Shown piece by piece: positions 1-9,528 of a stretch of DNA of 64,000 nt; position 1 is the first letter of the stretch, and each line of letters begins with the position of its first letter. A program made the translations under genes and the position numbers. Below the pieces are notes generated by a model that searched no databases, was not told the origin of the DNA, and saw only the letters and a list, made by a program, of their open reading frames with translations. This DNA is from Bradyrhizobium sp. (lineage in GTDB: Bacteria; Pseudomonadota; Alphaproteobacteria; Rhizobiales; Xanthobacteraceae), in contig NZ_JAURXB010000123.1 in assembly GCF_030654605.1 (NCBI RefSeq), positions 1 through 64,000 of the forward strand, given 5' to 3'.

Positions 1-335
1 CCTCCACCGAGGCGCTCGGCGCCACCGCCTTGCACAGTCCGTATTCGGCGGCGAAGGCCGGCGTTGCCGGCCTGACCCGATCGCTCGCGGTGGAACTCGG
101 CCGCGACGGCATCACCGTGAACTGCATCTGTCCCGGCCCGAACAGGACCGCGATCACGGAGCGGATATCGGAGGAGCACAAGACCATCTACGCCAAGCGC
201 CGCACCGCGCTCGGCCGCTACGGCGATCCCGAAGAAGTCGCGCACATGACGCTGAGCCTGTGCCTGCCGGCGGCGTCGTTCCTGACCGGCGCCGTGATCC
301 CGGTGGACGGCGGCCTGATGGCCCGCAACGCCTGA
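1..335 (+). CDS. SDR-family oxidoreductase, C-terminal part (5' end outside window)
   Basis: The reading frame is open from the window edge, so the Rossmann NAD(P)-binding half is not visible. What remains has the short-chain dehydrogenase catalytic signature: a Ser-Ser-Thr near the edge, then YSAAK (Tyr and Lys of the YxxxK motif). The usual ITVNCICPG segment after the active site and a GAVIPVDGG C-terminus follow. Family members oxidise or reduce alcohols and ketones in the cytoplasm; the substrate cannot be read from this fragment. It lies about 100 bp upstream of a co-directional TfdA-like dioxygenase and may share a transcript. Family call is secure, specific function unknown. Confidence 0.85.
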   Translation, partial: STEALGATALHSPYSAAKAGVAGLTRSLAVELGRDGITVNCICPGPNRTAITERISEEHKTIYAKRRTALGRYGDPEEVAHMTLSLCLPAASFLTGAVIPVDGGLMARNA

Positions 336-438
336 GGGCGGGCATGCGCTCGATAACGTTGACATCGTCCGGTCCGGGAGTAGCTTTTTGCCCAAACAGG
401 GCGGAATAACCGCTCGCCCCGATCAGGAGAAACGTGCC

Positions 439-1326
439 ATGGCCATCACGATCCGGCAGATTCACCCGCATTTTTTCGGCGAGGTTTCGGGCGTCGATCT
501 GCGCAAGCCGCTGACGCCGCAGGAGGCCCGGGAGATCGAGGCCGGCATGGACAAATATGCCGTGCTGCTGTTCCGCAACCAGGACATCACGGACGAGCAA
601 CAGCTGGCGTTCGCGCTGAATTTCGGCGAGCGCGAGAACGCGCGCGGCGGCACCGTCACCAGGAAGGAAGATTATCGGCTGACCTCCGGACTGAACGACG
701 TCTCCAACCTCGGCAAGGACGGCAAACCGCTGCCGAAGGATCACCGCACCCATCTGTTCAATCTCGGCAACAGCCTGTGGCATTCCGACAGCTCGTTCCG
801 CCCGATTCCGGCGAAATTTTCGCTGCTTTCGGCGCGGGTGGTCAACCCGAAGGGCGGCAACACCGAATTCGCCGACATGCGCGCGGCCTATGACGCGCTC
901 GACGACGACACCAAGGCCGAGATCGAGGACATGATCTGCGAGCACTCGCTGATGTATTCGCGCGGCTCGCTCGGCTTCCTCGATTACACCGATGAAGAGA
1001 AAGAACTGTTCAAGCCGGTGCTGCAGCGGCTGGTGCGCACCCATCCGGTGCACGGCCGCAAGTCGCTGTATCTGTCGTCGCATGCCGGCGCCATCAAGGG
1101 CATGACGGTGCCGGAAGCGCGGCTATTGCTGCGCGACCTCACCGAGCACGCCACGCAGCGCGAATTCGTCCACGTCCACAAATGGACGCTGCATGATCTC
1201 GTGATGTGGGACAACCGCCAGACCATGCACCGCGTCCGCCGCTACGACCAGTCGCAGCCCCGCGACATGCGCCGCGCCACGGTAGCCGGCACCGAGCCCA
1301 CGGTGACGCAGCAGGCGGCGGAGTAG
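439..1326 (+). CDS. TauD/TfdA-family 2-oxoglutarate-dependent dioxygenase
   Basis: A 295-residue Fe(II)/2-oxoglutarate oxygenase, close to the length of TfdA (2,4-D dioxygenase). The HxD iron ligands are His115 and Asp117 (LWHSDSSF), the distal ligand is His264 in WDNRQTMHR, and the Arg pair at about 278-279 fits the 2-oxoglutarate carboxylate binder. The ATG at 439 is preceded by AGGAGA with 8 nt spacing, so I prefer it to the upstream in-frame TTG at 388. TfdA-like alleles in Bradyrhizobium cleave aryloxyalkanoates, while TauD acts on taurine. The core looks closer to TfdA, but substrate is inferred only. The SDR gene upstream may process its product. Confidence 0.85.
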   Translation: MAITIRQIHPHFFGEVSGVDLRKPLTPQEAREIEAGMDKYAVLLFRNQDITDEQQLAFALNFGERENARGGTVTRKEDYRLTSGLNDVSNLGKDGKPLPKDHRTHLFNLGNSLWHSDSSFRPIPAKFSLLSARVVNPKGGNTEFADMRAAYDALDDDTKAEIEDMICEHSLMYSRGSLGFLDYTDEEKELFKPVLQRLVRTHPVHGRKSLYLSSHAGAIKGMTVPEARLLLRDLTEHATQREFVHVHKWTLHDLVMWDNRQTMHRVRRYDQSQPRDMRRATVAGTEPTVTQQAAE

Positions 1327-1331
1327 TTGCC

Positions 1332-1470
1332 TCGTCGTCCCTGCGAACGCAGGGACCCATACGCCGTGCCATCTCTTGTGGAACGAGACCGTCGATAAAA
1401 CACGATGGATCACCATCGTGCTCACGATAGTGTACCGGGAGTATGGGTCCCTGCGTTCGCAGGGACGACA
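1332..1470. repeat. Paired-palindrome intergenic repeat, family A
   Basis: Two copies of an inner palindrome (TCCCTGCGAACGCAGGGA) face each other across about 85 bp of unrelated sequence, forming a large inverted repeat after the dioxygenase stop. The same unit recurs in at least eight other gaps of this window. It lies between convergent genes, where it could act as a bidirectional transcript end, but there is no T-tract. Confidence 0.85.
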
Positions 1471-1503
1471 GCTGTGGCATGTCAGACTTCGGCGTAAAAT
1501 CGC

Positions 1504-2157
1504 CTAAGCATGCCCGGCTTCGTTCGACAGCATGCCGGGATCGATGCCGATCTTGCGCAGCGCGCGCAGGTATTTTTCCTCGACGTCGCGGCCGAAGATC
1601 AGGTCCGGATCGGCGTCGCAATGCAGCCAGCCATTGTCCTGAATTTCGGTTTCCAGCTGTCCCGGCGCCCAGCCGGCATAGCCGAGCGCGAGGATCGCGT
1701 GCTTCGGGCCGGCACCCCTGGCGATCGCCTTGAGAATGTCGACGGTCGCGGTCAGGCAAATACCCTCATCGATCTGCAGCGTCGCATCCTTGATGAAGAA
1801 ATCGCTGGAATGCAGCACGAAGCCCCGGCCGGTCTCGACCGGGCCGCCTTTCAGCACCTTCATGCTCTCGGCATTTTCGGGCAGCTTGATCTGATCGGCC
1901 TTCTTGATGATGTCGAGCTGCACCAGCAATTCCGGGAAGTCGATGCTGCCGGCCGGGCGGTTGACGATGATGCCCATGGCGCCTTCGGACGAATGCGCGC
2001 AGAGATAGATCACCGACCGCTCGAAGCGGGGGTCGCCCATCACCGGCATTGCGATCAGCAACTGACCGTCGAGATAGCCCTGATTGGACAAATTGTCGCC
2101 AGCGCCGGCGGCAGCTTGACGGCGAGCAGTCCTCGTTCTTTTGCCTTCAGGGTCCAT
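1504..2157 (-). CDS. YqgE/AlgH family protein
   Basis: A 217-residue protein recognisable over its whole length as YqgE/AlgH (DUF179): [11 protein letters not shown] near the N-terminus, [32 protein letters not shown] in the middle and [12 protein letters not shown] toward the end. The family is widespread in proteobacteria; AlgH has been linked to alginate regulation in Pseudomonas, but a biochemical role is not established. The ATG at 2157 matches where homologues begin; an upstream in-frame TTG at 2217 would add 20 non-conserved residues. It is divergent from the DsbD-like gene, and the 136 bp between the two starts must hold both promoters. Confidence 0.9.
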   Translation of the reverse strand: MDPEGKRTRTARRQAAAGAGDNLSNQGYLDGQLLIAMPVMGDPRFERSVIYLCAHSSEGAMGIIVNRPAGSIDFPELLVQLDIIKKADQIKLPENAESMKVLKGGPVETGRGFVLHSSDFFIKDATLQIDEGICLTATVDILKAIARGAGPKHAILALGYAGWAPGQLETEIQDNGWLHCDADPDLIFGRDVEEKYLRALRKIGIDPGMLSNEAGHA

Positions 2158-2293
2158 CCGCAAAGGACTCTCGTGTTGATGTCCATCCTGATATTGGGTG
2201 GCCGATCTGTCAATCAAGCATCGCGCCGTATTTCGTCCCGCATCACAAGCAATTCAATGGTTTACCGCCCCGGCAGCCTGTAAAGACGGTCTC

Positions 2294-3133
2294 ATGACCG
2301 TCATAGTTCCCCTGCCGGCCGCACTCCGCCTGGCCGTTGCCGTAGTTGCGTCATCCCTGGCGATCGAGGTCCATGCCGGGGATTCGTCGCCATGGCAGCG
2401 GGACGGCCACTCCGCGGTGCGGTTGCTGGCGGGTTCGCGCAGCGGCGCGGTGCTGCTCGGCGGCATCGCGTTTCAGCTGCAGCCAGGCTGGAAAACCTAC
2501 TGGCGGACGCCCGGCGATTCCGGGGTACCGCCGCGCTTCGATTTCTCGAAATCGGACAATGTCGAAGCCGTCACGGTGCTGTGGCCGGCCCCGATGAAGT
2601 TCGATGACGGCGCCGGCGGTCAATCCCTGGGCTACAAGAGCCAGGTGGTGCTGCCGTTGCGGATCGTCGCCAAAAATGCCGACAAGCCGGTAACGCTGCG
2701 CGCCGATATCAGTTACGCGGTCTGCGAAAAGCTCTGCATTCCCGTCGAAGCCAGGGCCGAGCTCGCCTTCACCAGCGTGGCCAGCACCGAGGACAGCGCG
2801 CTGTCCGCCGCCCTCGACACCGTGCCGAAGCCCGCCACTATCGGCGATCCCAATCCGCTGACCATCCGCGACGTCAGGCGCGACGGAAAGGCGAACGTGC
2901 TGGTCGATGTGGCCGTGCCCGACGCGCGCGAGGTCAGCCTGTTTGTCGAAGGACCGACGCCGGACTGGGCGCTGCCGGTTCCGAAGCTGATCGAGGGCGG
3001 GTACCCCGGGGTCAAGCGTTTCGGCTTCGAACTCGACGGCCTGCCGCCCGACGCCAAGCCGGAAGGCGCCGCGCTGAAGTTCACGCTGGTCGGCGGCGAC
3101 AAAGCCTATGAGTTCAATGTCAATTTGAACTGA
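2294..3133 (+). CDS. Periplasmic DsbD N-terminal-domain-like protein
   Basis: 279 residues with a clear Sec signal peptide (hydrophobic residues 8-26, cleavage after VHA-28) and a fold matching the DsbD N-terminal (alpha) domain family. It contains WKTYWRTPGDSGVPP and a cysteine pair CEKLC in the segment where the DsbD alpha domain carries its redox cysteines. In DsbD this domain passes electrons from the membrane domain to periplasmic thiol proteins. Here it stands alone, without the transmembrane and thioredoxin domains, so the electron donor must be encoded elsewhere, as in ScsB-like split systems. The ATG at 2294 is preferred over an upstream TTG because it puts the signal peptide at the N-terminus. 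Confidence 0.8.
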   Translation: MTVIVPLPAALRLAVAVVASSLAIEVHAGDSSPWQRDGHSAVRLLAGSRSGAVLLGGIAFQLQPGWKTYWRTPGDSGVPPRFDFSKSDNVEAVTVLWPAPMKFDDGAGGQSLGYKSQVVLPLRIVAKNADKPVTLRADISYAVCEKLCIPVEARAELAFTSVASTEDSALSAALDTVPKPATIGDPNPLTIRDVRRDGKANVLVDVAVPDAREVSLFVEGPTPDWALPVPKLIEGGYPGVKRFGFELDGLPPDAKPEGAALKFTLVGGDKAYEFNVNLN

Positions 3134-3135
3134 CC

Positions 3136-3259
3136 CGTGTCGTCCCCGCGAACGCGGGACCCATGCGCTGCGGCGGATCCGTTTGGCCTCAGGTGTTCAA
3201 CACCTTCCCAACCAATAAACCCCTGTGGTTATGGGTCCCTGCGTTCGCAGGGACGACGA
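3136..3259. repeat. Paired-palindrome intergenic repeat, family A
   Basis: The left arm carries the variant CCCGCGAACGCGGG and the right arm the common ATGGGTCCCTGCGTTCGCAGGG form, so the two arms have diverged separately. It directly follows the stop codon of the DsbD-like gene. Confidence 0.8.
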
Positions 3260-3345
3260 GGAAGCCACTGATTCTTAACGAATAGTTGATAGGTCCTGAC
3301 ATCGCCGCGCCTTGCGCGGCTTCAGGGATTTCCGCTGTGGCCGTG

Positions 3346-4719
3346 ATGGACACTGATTCCGCACCCGCCTTGCCCGCAGGCCCGATCGCGCGGCTGCGGT
3401 CGATGCTCGGCCGTCTGCTCGGCGGCACCAGCGAGGCCTCCGTCACCAGGCGCCTCGCCGGCACGGTGTTCATCATTCGCGTCGTCAGCGCGGCGATGGC
3501 ATATCTGTCGCAGATCCTGCTGGCGCGCTGGATGGGCGGCTCGGATTACGGCGTCTACGTCTATGTCTGGACCTGGGTGCTGCTGCTCGGCAGCATGATG
3601 GATTTCGGCATTTCGGCGTCGGCGCAGAAAATCATCCCGGAATATCGCGCCAGCGGCGACGCCGCTTTGCTGCGCGGCTTCCTCTCCGGCAGCCGCTGGA
3701 TGACGTTTGCCGTGTCCGCCCTCGTCTCGGCATTGCTGGCGGGTATTGTAAGAATGCTGTCGCCGTGGCTCGATCCCAATTCGGTGGTGCCGCTGTACAT
3801 CGGCTGCATCACGCTGCCGGCCTTCGTGGTCGCCAATACCCAGGACGGCATCGCCCGCTCGCATGACTGGATGCGGCTCGGCCTGATGCCGCAATTCATC
3901 GTGCGGCAATCGCTGATCATCGGGTTTACGGCGGGCGCCTTCGCGCTCGGCTTCAAGCTCGGCGCCACCGCCGCGATGCTGGCCAGCGCCGCCGCGGTGT
4001 GGATCGCCATGATCGGGCAGATGTTCGTGCTGAACCGCCGGCTCGGCGGCCATGTCGATCCCGGCCCCAAGGCCTACGATTTCCGCGGCTGGCTCGCGGT
4101 CTCGCTGCCGATCCTGCTGGTGGAGAGCTTTTATTTGTTGTTGTCCTACACCGACGTGCTGGTGCTGCAGCAGTTCCGCTCCTCGGAAGAGGTCGGCGTC
4201 TATTTCGCCGTGGTGAAGACGCTGGCGTTGGTGTCCTTCATTCACTACGCGATGTCGGCGACGACGGCGCACCGCTTTGCCGAATATCACGCGCTCGGCG
4301 ACAGAGCGCGGCTGTCGGCCTACGTCGCCCACGCGATCAAATGGACGTTCTGGCCGTCGCTCGCCGCAACCATCGTGCTGCTGGCATTGGGCAAGCCGCT
4401 GTTGTGGCTGTTCGGGCCGCAATTCGTGGTTGGCTACGACATCATGTTCATCGCCGCCATCGGCCTCGTGGTGCGTTCGGCGATCGGCCCGGTCGAGCGG
4501 CTGCTCAACATGCTCGGCCACCAGATGATCTGCGCGCTGGCCTATGCGCTGGCATTCGTGGCGAACCTGGCGCTCTGCATCCTGCTGGTGCCGAAATTCG
4601 GCGGCCACGGCGCGGCAGCGGCGACCTCGATCGCGCTGGCGTTCGAGACCGTGCTGCTGTTCTGGATCGTGCGGAAGCGGCTCGGGCTCCACGTGCTGGC
4701 GTTCGGGAACAGGAAGTAG
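3346..4719 (+). CDS. Polysaccharide biosynthesis (Wzx-like) flippase
   Basis: 457 residues with about twelve to fourteen hydrophobic helices and the MOP-superfamily look of O-antigen/exopolysaccharide flippases. It has ILLARWMGGSDYGVYVYVWT in the first helix pair, a mid-protein YTDVLVLQQFRSSEEVGVY segment and a final MATE-like helix bundle. Such proteins flip undecaprenyl-linked oligosaccharides across the inner membrane. No glycosyltransferases surround it, so the polymer is unknown. The ATG at 3346 is chosen over a TTG at 3286, but neither has a convincing ribosome-binding site. Confidence 0.85.
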   Translation: MDTDSAPALPAGPIARLRSMLGRLLGGTSEASVTRRLAGTVFIIRVVSAAMAYLSQILLARWMGGSDYGVYVYVWTWVLLLGSMMDFGISASAQKIIPEYRASGDAALLRGFLSGSRWMTFAVSALVSALLAGIVRMLSPWLDPNSVVPLYIGCITLPAFVVANTQDGIARSHDWMRLGLMPQFIVRQSLIIGFTAGAFALGFKLGATAAMLASAAAVWIAMIGQMFVLNRRLGGHVDPGPKAYDFRGWLAVSLPILLVESFYLLLSYTDVLVLQQFRSSEEVGVYFAVVKTLALVSFIHYAMSATTAHRFAEYHALGDRARLSAYVAHAIKWTFWPSLAATIVLLALGKPLLWLFGPQFVVGYDIMFIAAIGLVVRSAIGPVERLLNMLGHQMICALAYALAFVANLALCILLVPKFGGHGAAAATSIALAFETVLLFWIVRKRLGLHVLAFGNRK

Positions 4720-4728
4720 CCTCTCCGC

Positions 4729-4815
4729 GTCATGCCCGGCCTTGTGCCGGGCATCCACGTCTTTCTTCCTTACCACAAGCAAGACGTGGATGGCCGGGAC
4801 AAGCCCGGCCATGAC
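4729..4815. repeat. Paired-palindrome intergenic repeat, family B
   Basis: CATGCCCGGC ... GCCGGGCAT arms joined to CCACGTCTT / AAGACGTGG inner arms form a nearly continuous hairpin of about 85 nt between the convergent flippase and bdhA genes. A second copy of this type lies after the AsmA gene near 60 kb. Confidence 0.85.
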
Positions 4816-4843
4816 GAATGAATGTCGGACGCGACGCCCCCGC

Positions 4844-5632
4844 CTACCCCGCGGTCCAGCCGCCGTCGATCGACAGGTTGGCGCCGGTGATCTGCGCCGC
4901 GTCGTCGCCGCAGAGGAACAGCGCCAGCGCCGCCACCTGCTCTGACGTGACGAACTCCTTGGTCGGCTGCGCCTCCAGCAGCACGTCGCGGATGACCTGC
5001 TCCTTGGTCAGGTTGCGCGCCTTCATGGTGTCGGGAATCTGCTTCTCGACCAGCGGCGTCCAGACGTAGCCGGGGCTGATGCAGTTGCAGGTGATCTTGT
5101 GGGTGGCGAGCTCCAGCGCCACGGTCTTGGTGAGGCCGGCGATGCCGTGCTTGGCCGACACATAGGCCGACTTGAACGGCGAGGCGACCAGCGAATGCGC
5201 CGAGGCGGTGTTGATGATGCGGCCCCAGCCGCGCTTCTTCATGCCGGGCACCGCGGCGCGAATGCCGTGAAACGCCGAGGACAGGTTGATCGCAATGATG
5301 GCGTCCCACTTCTCGATCGGGAAGTCCTCGACCGGCGACACGAACTGGATGCCGGCATTGTTGACGAGGACGTCGACCGAACCGAAGGTGCTTTCGCCCA
5401 GCGCAACCATGCCGGCGATCTCGGTGGGTTTGGTCATGTCGGCGGGCGAATGCACCGCCTTGACCTTGAAATCGGTCTCGATGGCCGAGCGTTCCTTCTC
5501 GATGTCGGCGGCAGCACCCATGCCGTTGAGAACGATATTGGCGCCGGCGCCGGCGAAGGCGCGCGCATATGCCAGTCCGATGCCGCTGGTCGAGCCGGTC
5601 ACAACAGCGGTCTTGCCCGTCAAAATACCCAT
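4844..5632 (-). CDS. bdhA: 3-hydroxybutyrate dehydrogenase
   Basis: 262-residue SDR that oxidises D-3-hydroxybutyrate to acetoacetate with NAD+ in the cytoplasm, the last step of polyhydroxybutyrate breakdown. It has the cofactor motif TGSTSGIG (residues 12-19), NNAG at 91-94, and catalytic Ser144, Tyr157 and Lys161 (YVSAK). GYVWTPLVEKQI is typical of bacterial BdhA. AAGGAG sits just upstream of the ATG at 5632, which rules out longer starts. It is the second gene of an operon with the patatin-like phospholipase, with only 5 nt between them. Other SDR dehydrogenases are a minor alternative. Confidence 0.92.
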   Translation of the reverse strand: MGILTGKTAVVTGSTSGIGLAYARAFAGAGANIVLNGMGAAADIEKERSAIETDFKVKAVHSPADMTKPTEIAGMVALGESTFGSVDVLVNNAGIQFVSPVEDFPIEKWDAIIAINLSSAFHGIRAAVPGMKKRGWGRIINTASAHSLVASPFKSAYVSAKHGIAGLTKTVALELATHKITCNCISPGYVWTPLVEKQIPDTMKARNLTKEQVIRDVLLEAQPTKEFVTSEQVAALALFLCGDDAAQITGANLSIDGGWTAG

Positions 5633-5637
5633 TCGAT

Positions 5638-6810
5638 TCACTCCTTGTTGCCATTGAGGGTACCGTCCCTCGCCAGATCGTAAGTCATCATGGTTTCGCC
5701 GGATTGCGGCCGCTCCAGCATATCCCTGTGGCGCATCGACAAATGAACGTCGCGCTCGCCCGAGCCCCAATGCTCGACCATCCCGACGCGCGAAAAATCG
5801 TAATCCTTCGAAGACGATTCGTAGTTCTTGCTGCGGTAGATCAGGTGCACCACCGTGACGGTGCTTTCCCTGGTGGCTTCACACAGGATTTCGACCGACG
5901 GATCGTTCCTGAGATAGTCCGGCAACTTGCCGATCAATTCGCGCAACGCCTTGCGGGTGTTGTGAACCTGCTTGTTCTTGTCGGTATTCATGCGGGTGCG
6001 GCTGGAGAAGCGGATGTCCTTCTCGCGCTCGGCCGCCTCGAGCAATGATACCGGCAGCTCACCACGCGCGCTGAACAGGTCGACCTGGAAGATCAGGAGA
6101 TCGCGGTCGGTTTCCTCATCCAGCACGTAATCGAGCGGCGTATTGGAGGCGATGCCGCCGTCCCAGAAATGCTCGCCGTCGATCTCGACCGACGGGAAGC
6201 CCGGCGGCAGGGCGCCGGATGCCATGATGTGCTCCGGTCCGATCTTCTTGCCGAGCTTCTTCATCTCGTAATTGTCGAAATACTTGAAGTTGCCGGACGC
6301 CACGCCGACGGCGCCGATGCTGAGCCGGGTTTTCAGGTCGTTGATGCGGTCGAAATCGACCAGCCGCTCCAGCGTCTGCTTCAGTGGCGCGGTGTCGTAA
6401 TAGCTCAGCGACTGCGGGCTGCCCTGCGGCCACAACGGCGCCGGCGGGACGCGCGGCCTGAAGAAACCGGGAACGCCGAAGGTGGCGATCAACGCGGCGC
6501 TGGTCTCGTTGAACAGCGATCGGCCCCGATCGCTCGTGGTGACGGGTTTCCATGGCACCGGCGAGGAAACCATCTCCCAGAATTCCTTCAGTCGCTCTAC
6601 CCGCTTTTCGCGCGGATTGCCGGCGATGATCGCGGCGTTTATGGCGCCGATCGAGATGCCGGCAATCCATTCCGGCTCGAAATCATGGTGGCACAGCGCC
6701 TGATAGGCGCCGGCCTGATAGGATCCCAGCGCGCCGCCGCCCTGCAGGACGAGCACGCGCTGCGCCTTTGCGGGCGTGTGGTCGGGTGCGGGATGGGGAT
6801 TGTCCGTCAT
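5638..6810 (-). CDS. Patatin-like phospholipase with C-terminal DUF3734 region
   Basis: 390 residues. The patatin hydrolase core shows the oxyanion-hole motif GGGALGSY (24-31), the nucleophile elbow GISIG with Ser53, and the second dyad residue Asp217 in FWDGGIASN. The region after about residue 270 matches the DUF3734 extension often fused to this type. Patatins hydrolyse acyl esters of lipids. There is no signal peptide, so it is probably cytoplasmic or granule-associated. Immediate coupling to bdhA suggests a role around polyhydroxybutyrate or 3-hydroxybutyrate metabolism; that link is inference from gene order. GAGG precedes the ATG. Confidence 0.88.
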   Translation of the reverse strand: MTDNPHPAPDHTPAKAQRVLVLQGGGALGSYQAGAYQALCHHDFEPEWIAGISIGAINAAIIAGNPREKRVERLKEFWEMVSSPVPWKPVTTSDRGRSLFNETSAALIATFGVPGFFRPRVPPAPLWPQGSPQSLSYYDTAPLKQTLERLVDFDRINDLKTRLSIGAVGVASGNFKYFDNYEMKKLGKKIGPEHIMASGALPPGFPSVEIDGEHFWDGGIASNTPLDYVLDEETDRDLLIFQVDLFSARGELPVSLLEAAEREKDIRFSSRTRMNTDKNKQVHNTRKALRELIGKLPDYLRNDPSVEILCEATRESTVTVVHLIYRSKNYESSSKDYDFSRVGMVEHWGSGERDVHLSMRHRDMLERPQSGETMMTYDLARDGTLNGNKE

Positions 6811-6904
6811 GATCCTCGGTCGAACATCAGAAAAGCGATTGCACCGTGGCGTCAGTTGGCGACGGCGTCAATCAGCCAGGCCGCAGGTGCGGATCACGCC
6901 GTGG

Positions 6905-7426
6905 TTATCGCTTTTCCGATGATGCCAGAATGAGCGTCCAGAACACCTTGTATTTGGTGTTCGGAGCATAGGTCGCCGCGATGCCTAAATTTGTGACACC
7001 GTTCTTCAGCATATTGGCCTTGTGGGGCGGCGAGTCGCGCCAGCCCGAAAAGGCTTCCGCCATGGTGTGATAGCCGGCGGAGACGTTTTCAACCGCCACC
7101 GTCGCGGGATAGCCCGACGCATTCAGGCGTTTCGCCAGTGGTCCCTTGACGTCGTGGTCGAGCTTGTTGCGGGCGGCCATCGCCTGCGACTGCTGCTCGG
7201 CGAGCTTCATCAAGTCGGGATCGACCGCCACGGCGCCGAGGCCGTTGTTCTGCCGGTAGAGCGAGATCATCGAGGCCGCGGCCTGCGGATCGAGCCTGGC
7301 GCTGCCATTGGCCATGCTGAGATACATGGTGGGTTGCTCGGTCACGGGTGCGTCCGCCGCACAGCCGCCCAGCGCCAGCAGCCCTGTTATCGCGACCGTC
7401 GCGCGCGTGATTCGAAGGTTCCCCAT
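6905..7426 (-). CDS. CAP (SCP/PR1-like) domain lipoprotein
   Basis: 173 residues with a lipobox (LGGC, Cys at about 23) after a short hydrophobic signal, so probably membrane-anchored and periplasmic. The mature part is a CAP domain: an early helix with LAEQQSQAMAARNKLDHD, then the AENVSAGYHTMAEAFSGW-like core, SPPHKANML and a terminal YKVFWTLILA strand. CAP proteins in bacteria are common but mostly of unknown activity. It is transcribed toward the patatin operon, with about 95 bp between them. Confidence 0.85.
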   Translation of the reverse strand: MGNLRITRATVAITGLLALGGCAADAPVTEQPTMYLSMANGSARLDPQAAASMISLYRQNNGLGAVAVDPDLMKLAEQQSQAMAARNKLDHDVKGPLAKRLNASGYPATVAVENVSAGYHTMAEAFSGWRDSPPHKANMLKNGVTNLGIAATYAPNTKYKVFWTLILASSEKR

Positions 7427-7490
7427 GGCTGCGGTTGTTGCACAGGAACCGTGGCTGAATGGTGAACGAGGGGGACGATTTTTACTCCGC

Positions 7491-7583
7491 CGTCGTCACC
7501 CGCGAAGGCGGGTGACCCAGTACGCCGGGAAGGCAAAGTTTGAGGGCGGTGATTACTGGATCCCCGCCTTCGCGGGGATGACG
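7491..7583. repeat. Paired-palindrome intergenic repeat, family A variant
   Basis: Arms are CACCCGCGAAGGCGGGTG and CCCCGCCTTCGCGGGGATGA, with TACGCCGG and TACTGGAT inner flanks. It occupies most of the gap between the CAP lipoprotein and cysA and is the only part of that gap with visible structure. Confidence 0.8.
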
Positions 7584-7622
7584 GCCGGGATGGTTGCGCG
7601 ACTGTGCTTCCGAATGACGGGC

Positions 7623-8669
7623 CTAATCCTGCCCCGCAAAAATCCGGTAGCGGCGGGGGTGCAGGCTGACGATATCGCCGGGCTGCAGCTCGCGGTCCCG
7701 GGGCGCGTCGATCTCGATCACGGTGGTGCCCTCTCCCGCCGAGAGTGCCACTTCGGCGCGCTGGATCGGGCCGAAGGTGCGGACATGCCGCACCGCGCCC
7801 TCGAACGCGCCGCTGCCGGCCGGCCCAACCGCCATGTCGTGGCGGCGGACGAACAGTTTTGATGCCCCGGAGGTGACGCCATCCGCTGATATATTCAACG
7901 GCTTGCCGCCGAGTTCGACGCAACCGTCGCGCACCTCGACCGGCAGCACGATGGATTCGCCGATGAAGCTGTGCACGAACGCGGTCGCCGGATTGTCGTA
8001 GACGTCGCCGGGCGTGCCGATCTGCACGATGCGGCCCTTGTCCATCACCACCACCCGGTTGGCGACTTCCAGCGCTTCTTCCTGGTCGTGAGTGACGAAA
8101 ATCGAGGTCACGTTGATCTCGTGATGCAGCGAGCGCAGCCATTGCCGCAGCTCCTTGCGCACCTTGGCGTCGAGCGCGCCGAACGGCTCGTCGAGCAGCA
8201 GGATGCGCGGCTCGATCGCGAGCGCCCGGGCGAGCGCAATGCGCTGACGCTGGCCGCCGGACAGCTGGCTCGGGTAGCGGCTGGAAAGCCAGTCGAGCTG
8301 CACCAGATCCAGCAATTCCTTGACCCGCGCGCGGATGGCGGCCTCGTCCTTGCGAACCGCGCGCGGCTGCACCCGCAGGCCGAACGCGACATTCTCGAAC
8401 ACCGTCATGTGGCGGAACAGGGCATAGTGCTGGAACACGAATCCGACGTGACGCTCGCTGGCGCCGTGCGCCAGCGCGTTCTCGCCGTCGATCGAAACCT
8501 CGCCGGCGTCGGGCCAGTCCAGCCCGGCGATGATCCGCAGCAGCGTGGTCTTGCCCGAGCCCGACGGCCCGAGCAGCGCCACCAGCTCGCCATTGGCGAC
8601 CTTCAGGTCGACATGGTCGAGCGCGGCAAACGCGCCGAATTTCTTCACGATATTCTTGACTTCAATCAC
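7623..8669 (-). CDS. cysA: Sulfate/thiosulfate ABC transporter, ATP-binding subunit
   Basis: 348 residues. Walker A is GPSGSGKTT (34-42), followed by the signature LSGGQRQR, Walker B ILLLDEP and the switch His in VTHDQEEAL. The C-terminal TOBE-like regulatory region ends at LHPRRYRIF. Energises sulfate and thiosulfate import on the cytoplasmic face. Starts at a GTG that overlaps the cysW stop by 8 nt, so translation is probably coupled. Last gene of sbp-cysT-cysW-cysA. Confidence 0.95.
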   Translation of the reverse strand: MIEVKNIVKKFGAFAALDHVDLKVANGELVALLGPSGSGKTTLLRIIAGLDWPDAGEVSIDGENALAHGASERHVGFVFQHYALFRHMTVFENVAFGLRVQPRAVRKDEAAIRARVKELLDLVQLDWLSSRYPSQLSGGQRQRIALARALAIEPRILLLDEPFGALDAKVRKELRQWLRSLHHEINVTSIFVTHDQEEALEVANRVVVMDKGRIVQIGTPGDVYDNPATAFVHSFIGESIVLPVEVRDGCVELGGKPLNISADGVTSGASKLFVRRHDMAVGPAGSGAFEGAVRHVRTFGPIQRAEVALSAGEGTTVIEIDAPRDRELQPGDIVSLHPRRYRIFAGQD

Positions 8670-9528
8670 CAGGTAGCTGTCCTTCGTCCAGATGCCGCTC
8701 GAGAATGGTCTTCGCCACCAGCGTGATCAGCGCCAGCATGGCCAGCAGGGAAGCGATCGCGAACGCCGCCACGAATTGATACTCGTTATAGAGGATTTCG
8801 ACCAATAGCGGCATGGTGTTGGTCTCGCCGCGAATATGCCCTGACACCACCGAGACCGCGCCGAACTCGCCCATCGCCCGCGCATTGCACAATAGCACGC
8901 CGTATAGCACGCCCCATTTGATATTGGGCAAAGTGACGCGGAAGAAGGTCTGCAGGCCCGAGGCGCCGAGCGAGATCGCGGCCTCTTCCTCCTGGGTGCC
9001 CTGCTCCTGCATCAGCGGTATCAGCGCCCGCGCAACGAACGGGAAGGTCACGAAAATGGTGGCCAGCGCAATGCCCGGCACCGCGAACAGGATATGAACG
9101 TCATTGGCCTGCAGCCACGGCCCCCAAAAGCCCTGCGCGCCGAACAGCAGCACGAAGACCAGGCCCGAGATTACGGGGCTCACCGAGAACGGCAGATCGA
9201 TCAGCGAGATCAGGAAGGTCTTGCCGCGAAAGTCGAATTTCGCGATGGCCCAGGCCGCGATCACGCCAAACACCAGATTGAGACCGACCGAAATCGCCGC
9301 CACCATCAGCGTCAGTTTGATGGCGGACAGCGCTTCCGGATCCGACAGGGCTGAAAAGTAGGCAAAAACCCCCTTGGAGAACGCTTGCGCGAATACCACG
9401 ACCAGCGGCAGCACCACGAACACGGTGAGGAAGGTCACGGCCATCGCGATGAGGACGACGCGAATGATCCTGGGCTCGGTCCGCAGATCTTCCCGTGCCG
9501 AAGTAATTAAAATTTGCGGCTGATTCAT
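8662..9528 (-). CDS. cysW: Sulfate ABC transporter permease CysW
   Basis: 288-residue inner-membrane protein with about six helices and the ABC importer EAA-like loop ([17 protein letters not shown]) that docks on Cys[14 protein letters not shown] is typical of CysW. The ATG at 9528 has GGAGG 6 nt upstream and overlaps the cysT stop as ATGA; an upstream ATG at 9543 lies inside cysT and lacks such a site. Forms the translocation channel with CysT. Confidence 0.94.
   Translation of the reverse strand: MNQPQILITSAREDLRTEPRIIRVVLIAMAVTFLTVFVVLPLVVVFAQAFSKGVFAYFSALSDPEALSAIKLTLMVAAISVGLNLVFGVIAAWAIAKFDFRGKTFLISLIDLPFSVSPVISGLVFVLLFGAQGFWGPWLQANDVHILFAVPGIALATIFVTFPFVARALIPLMQEQGTQEEEAAISLGASGLQTFFRVTLPNIKWGVLYGVLLCNARAMGEFGAVSVVSGHIRGETNTMPLLVEILYNEYQFVAAFAIASLLAMLALITLVAKTILERHLDEGQLPGD

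Noticed and set aside
3322..4812. 496-codon minus-strand frame opposite the flippase
   Set aside because: His/Gln/Arg-rich shadow of a membrane protein, no domain recognisable.
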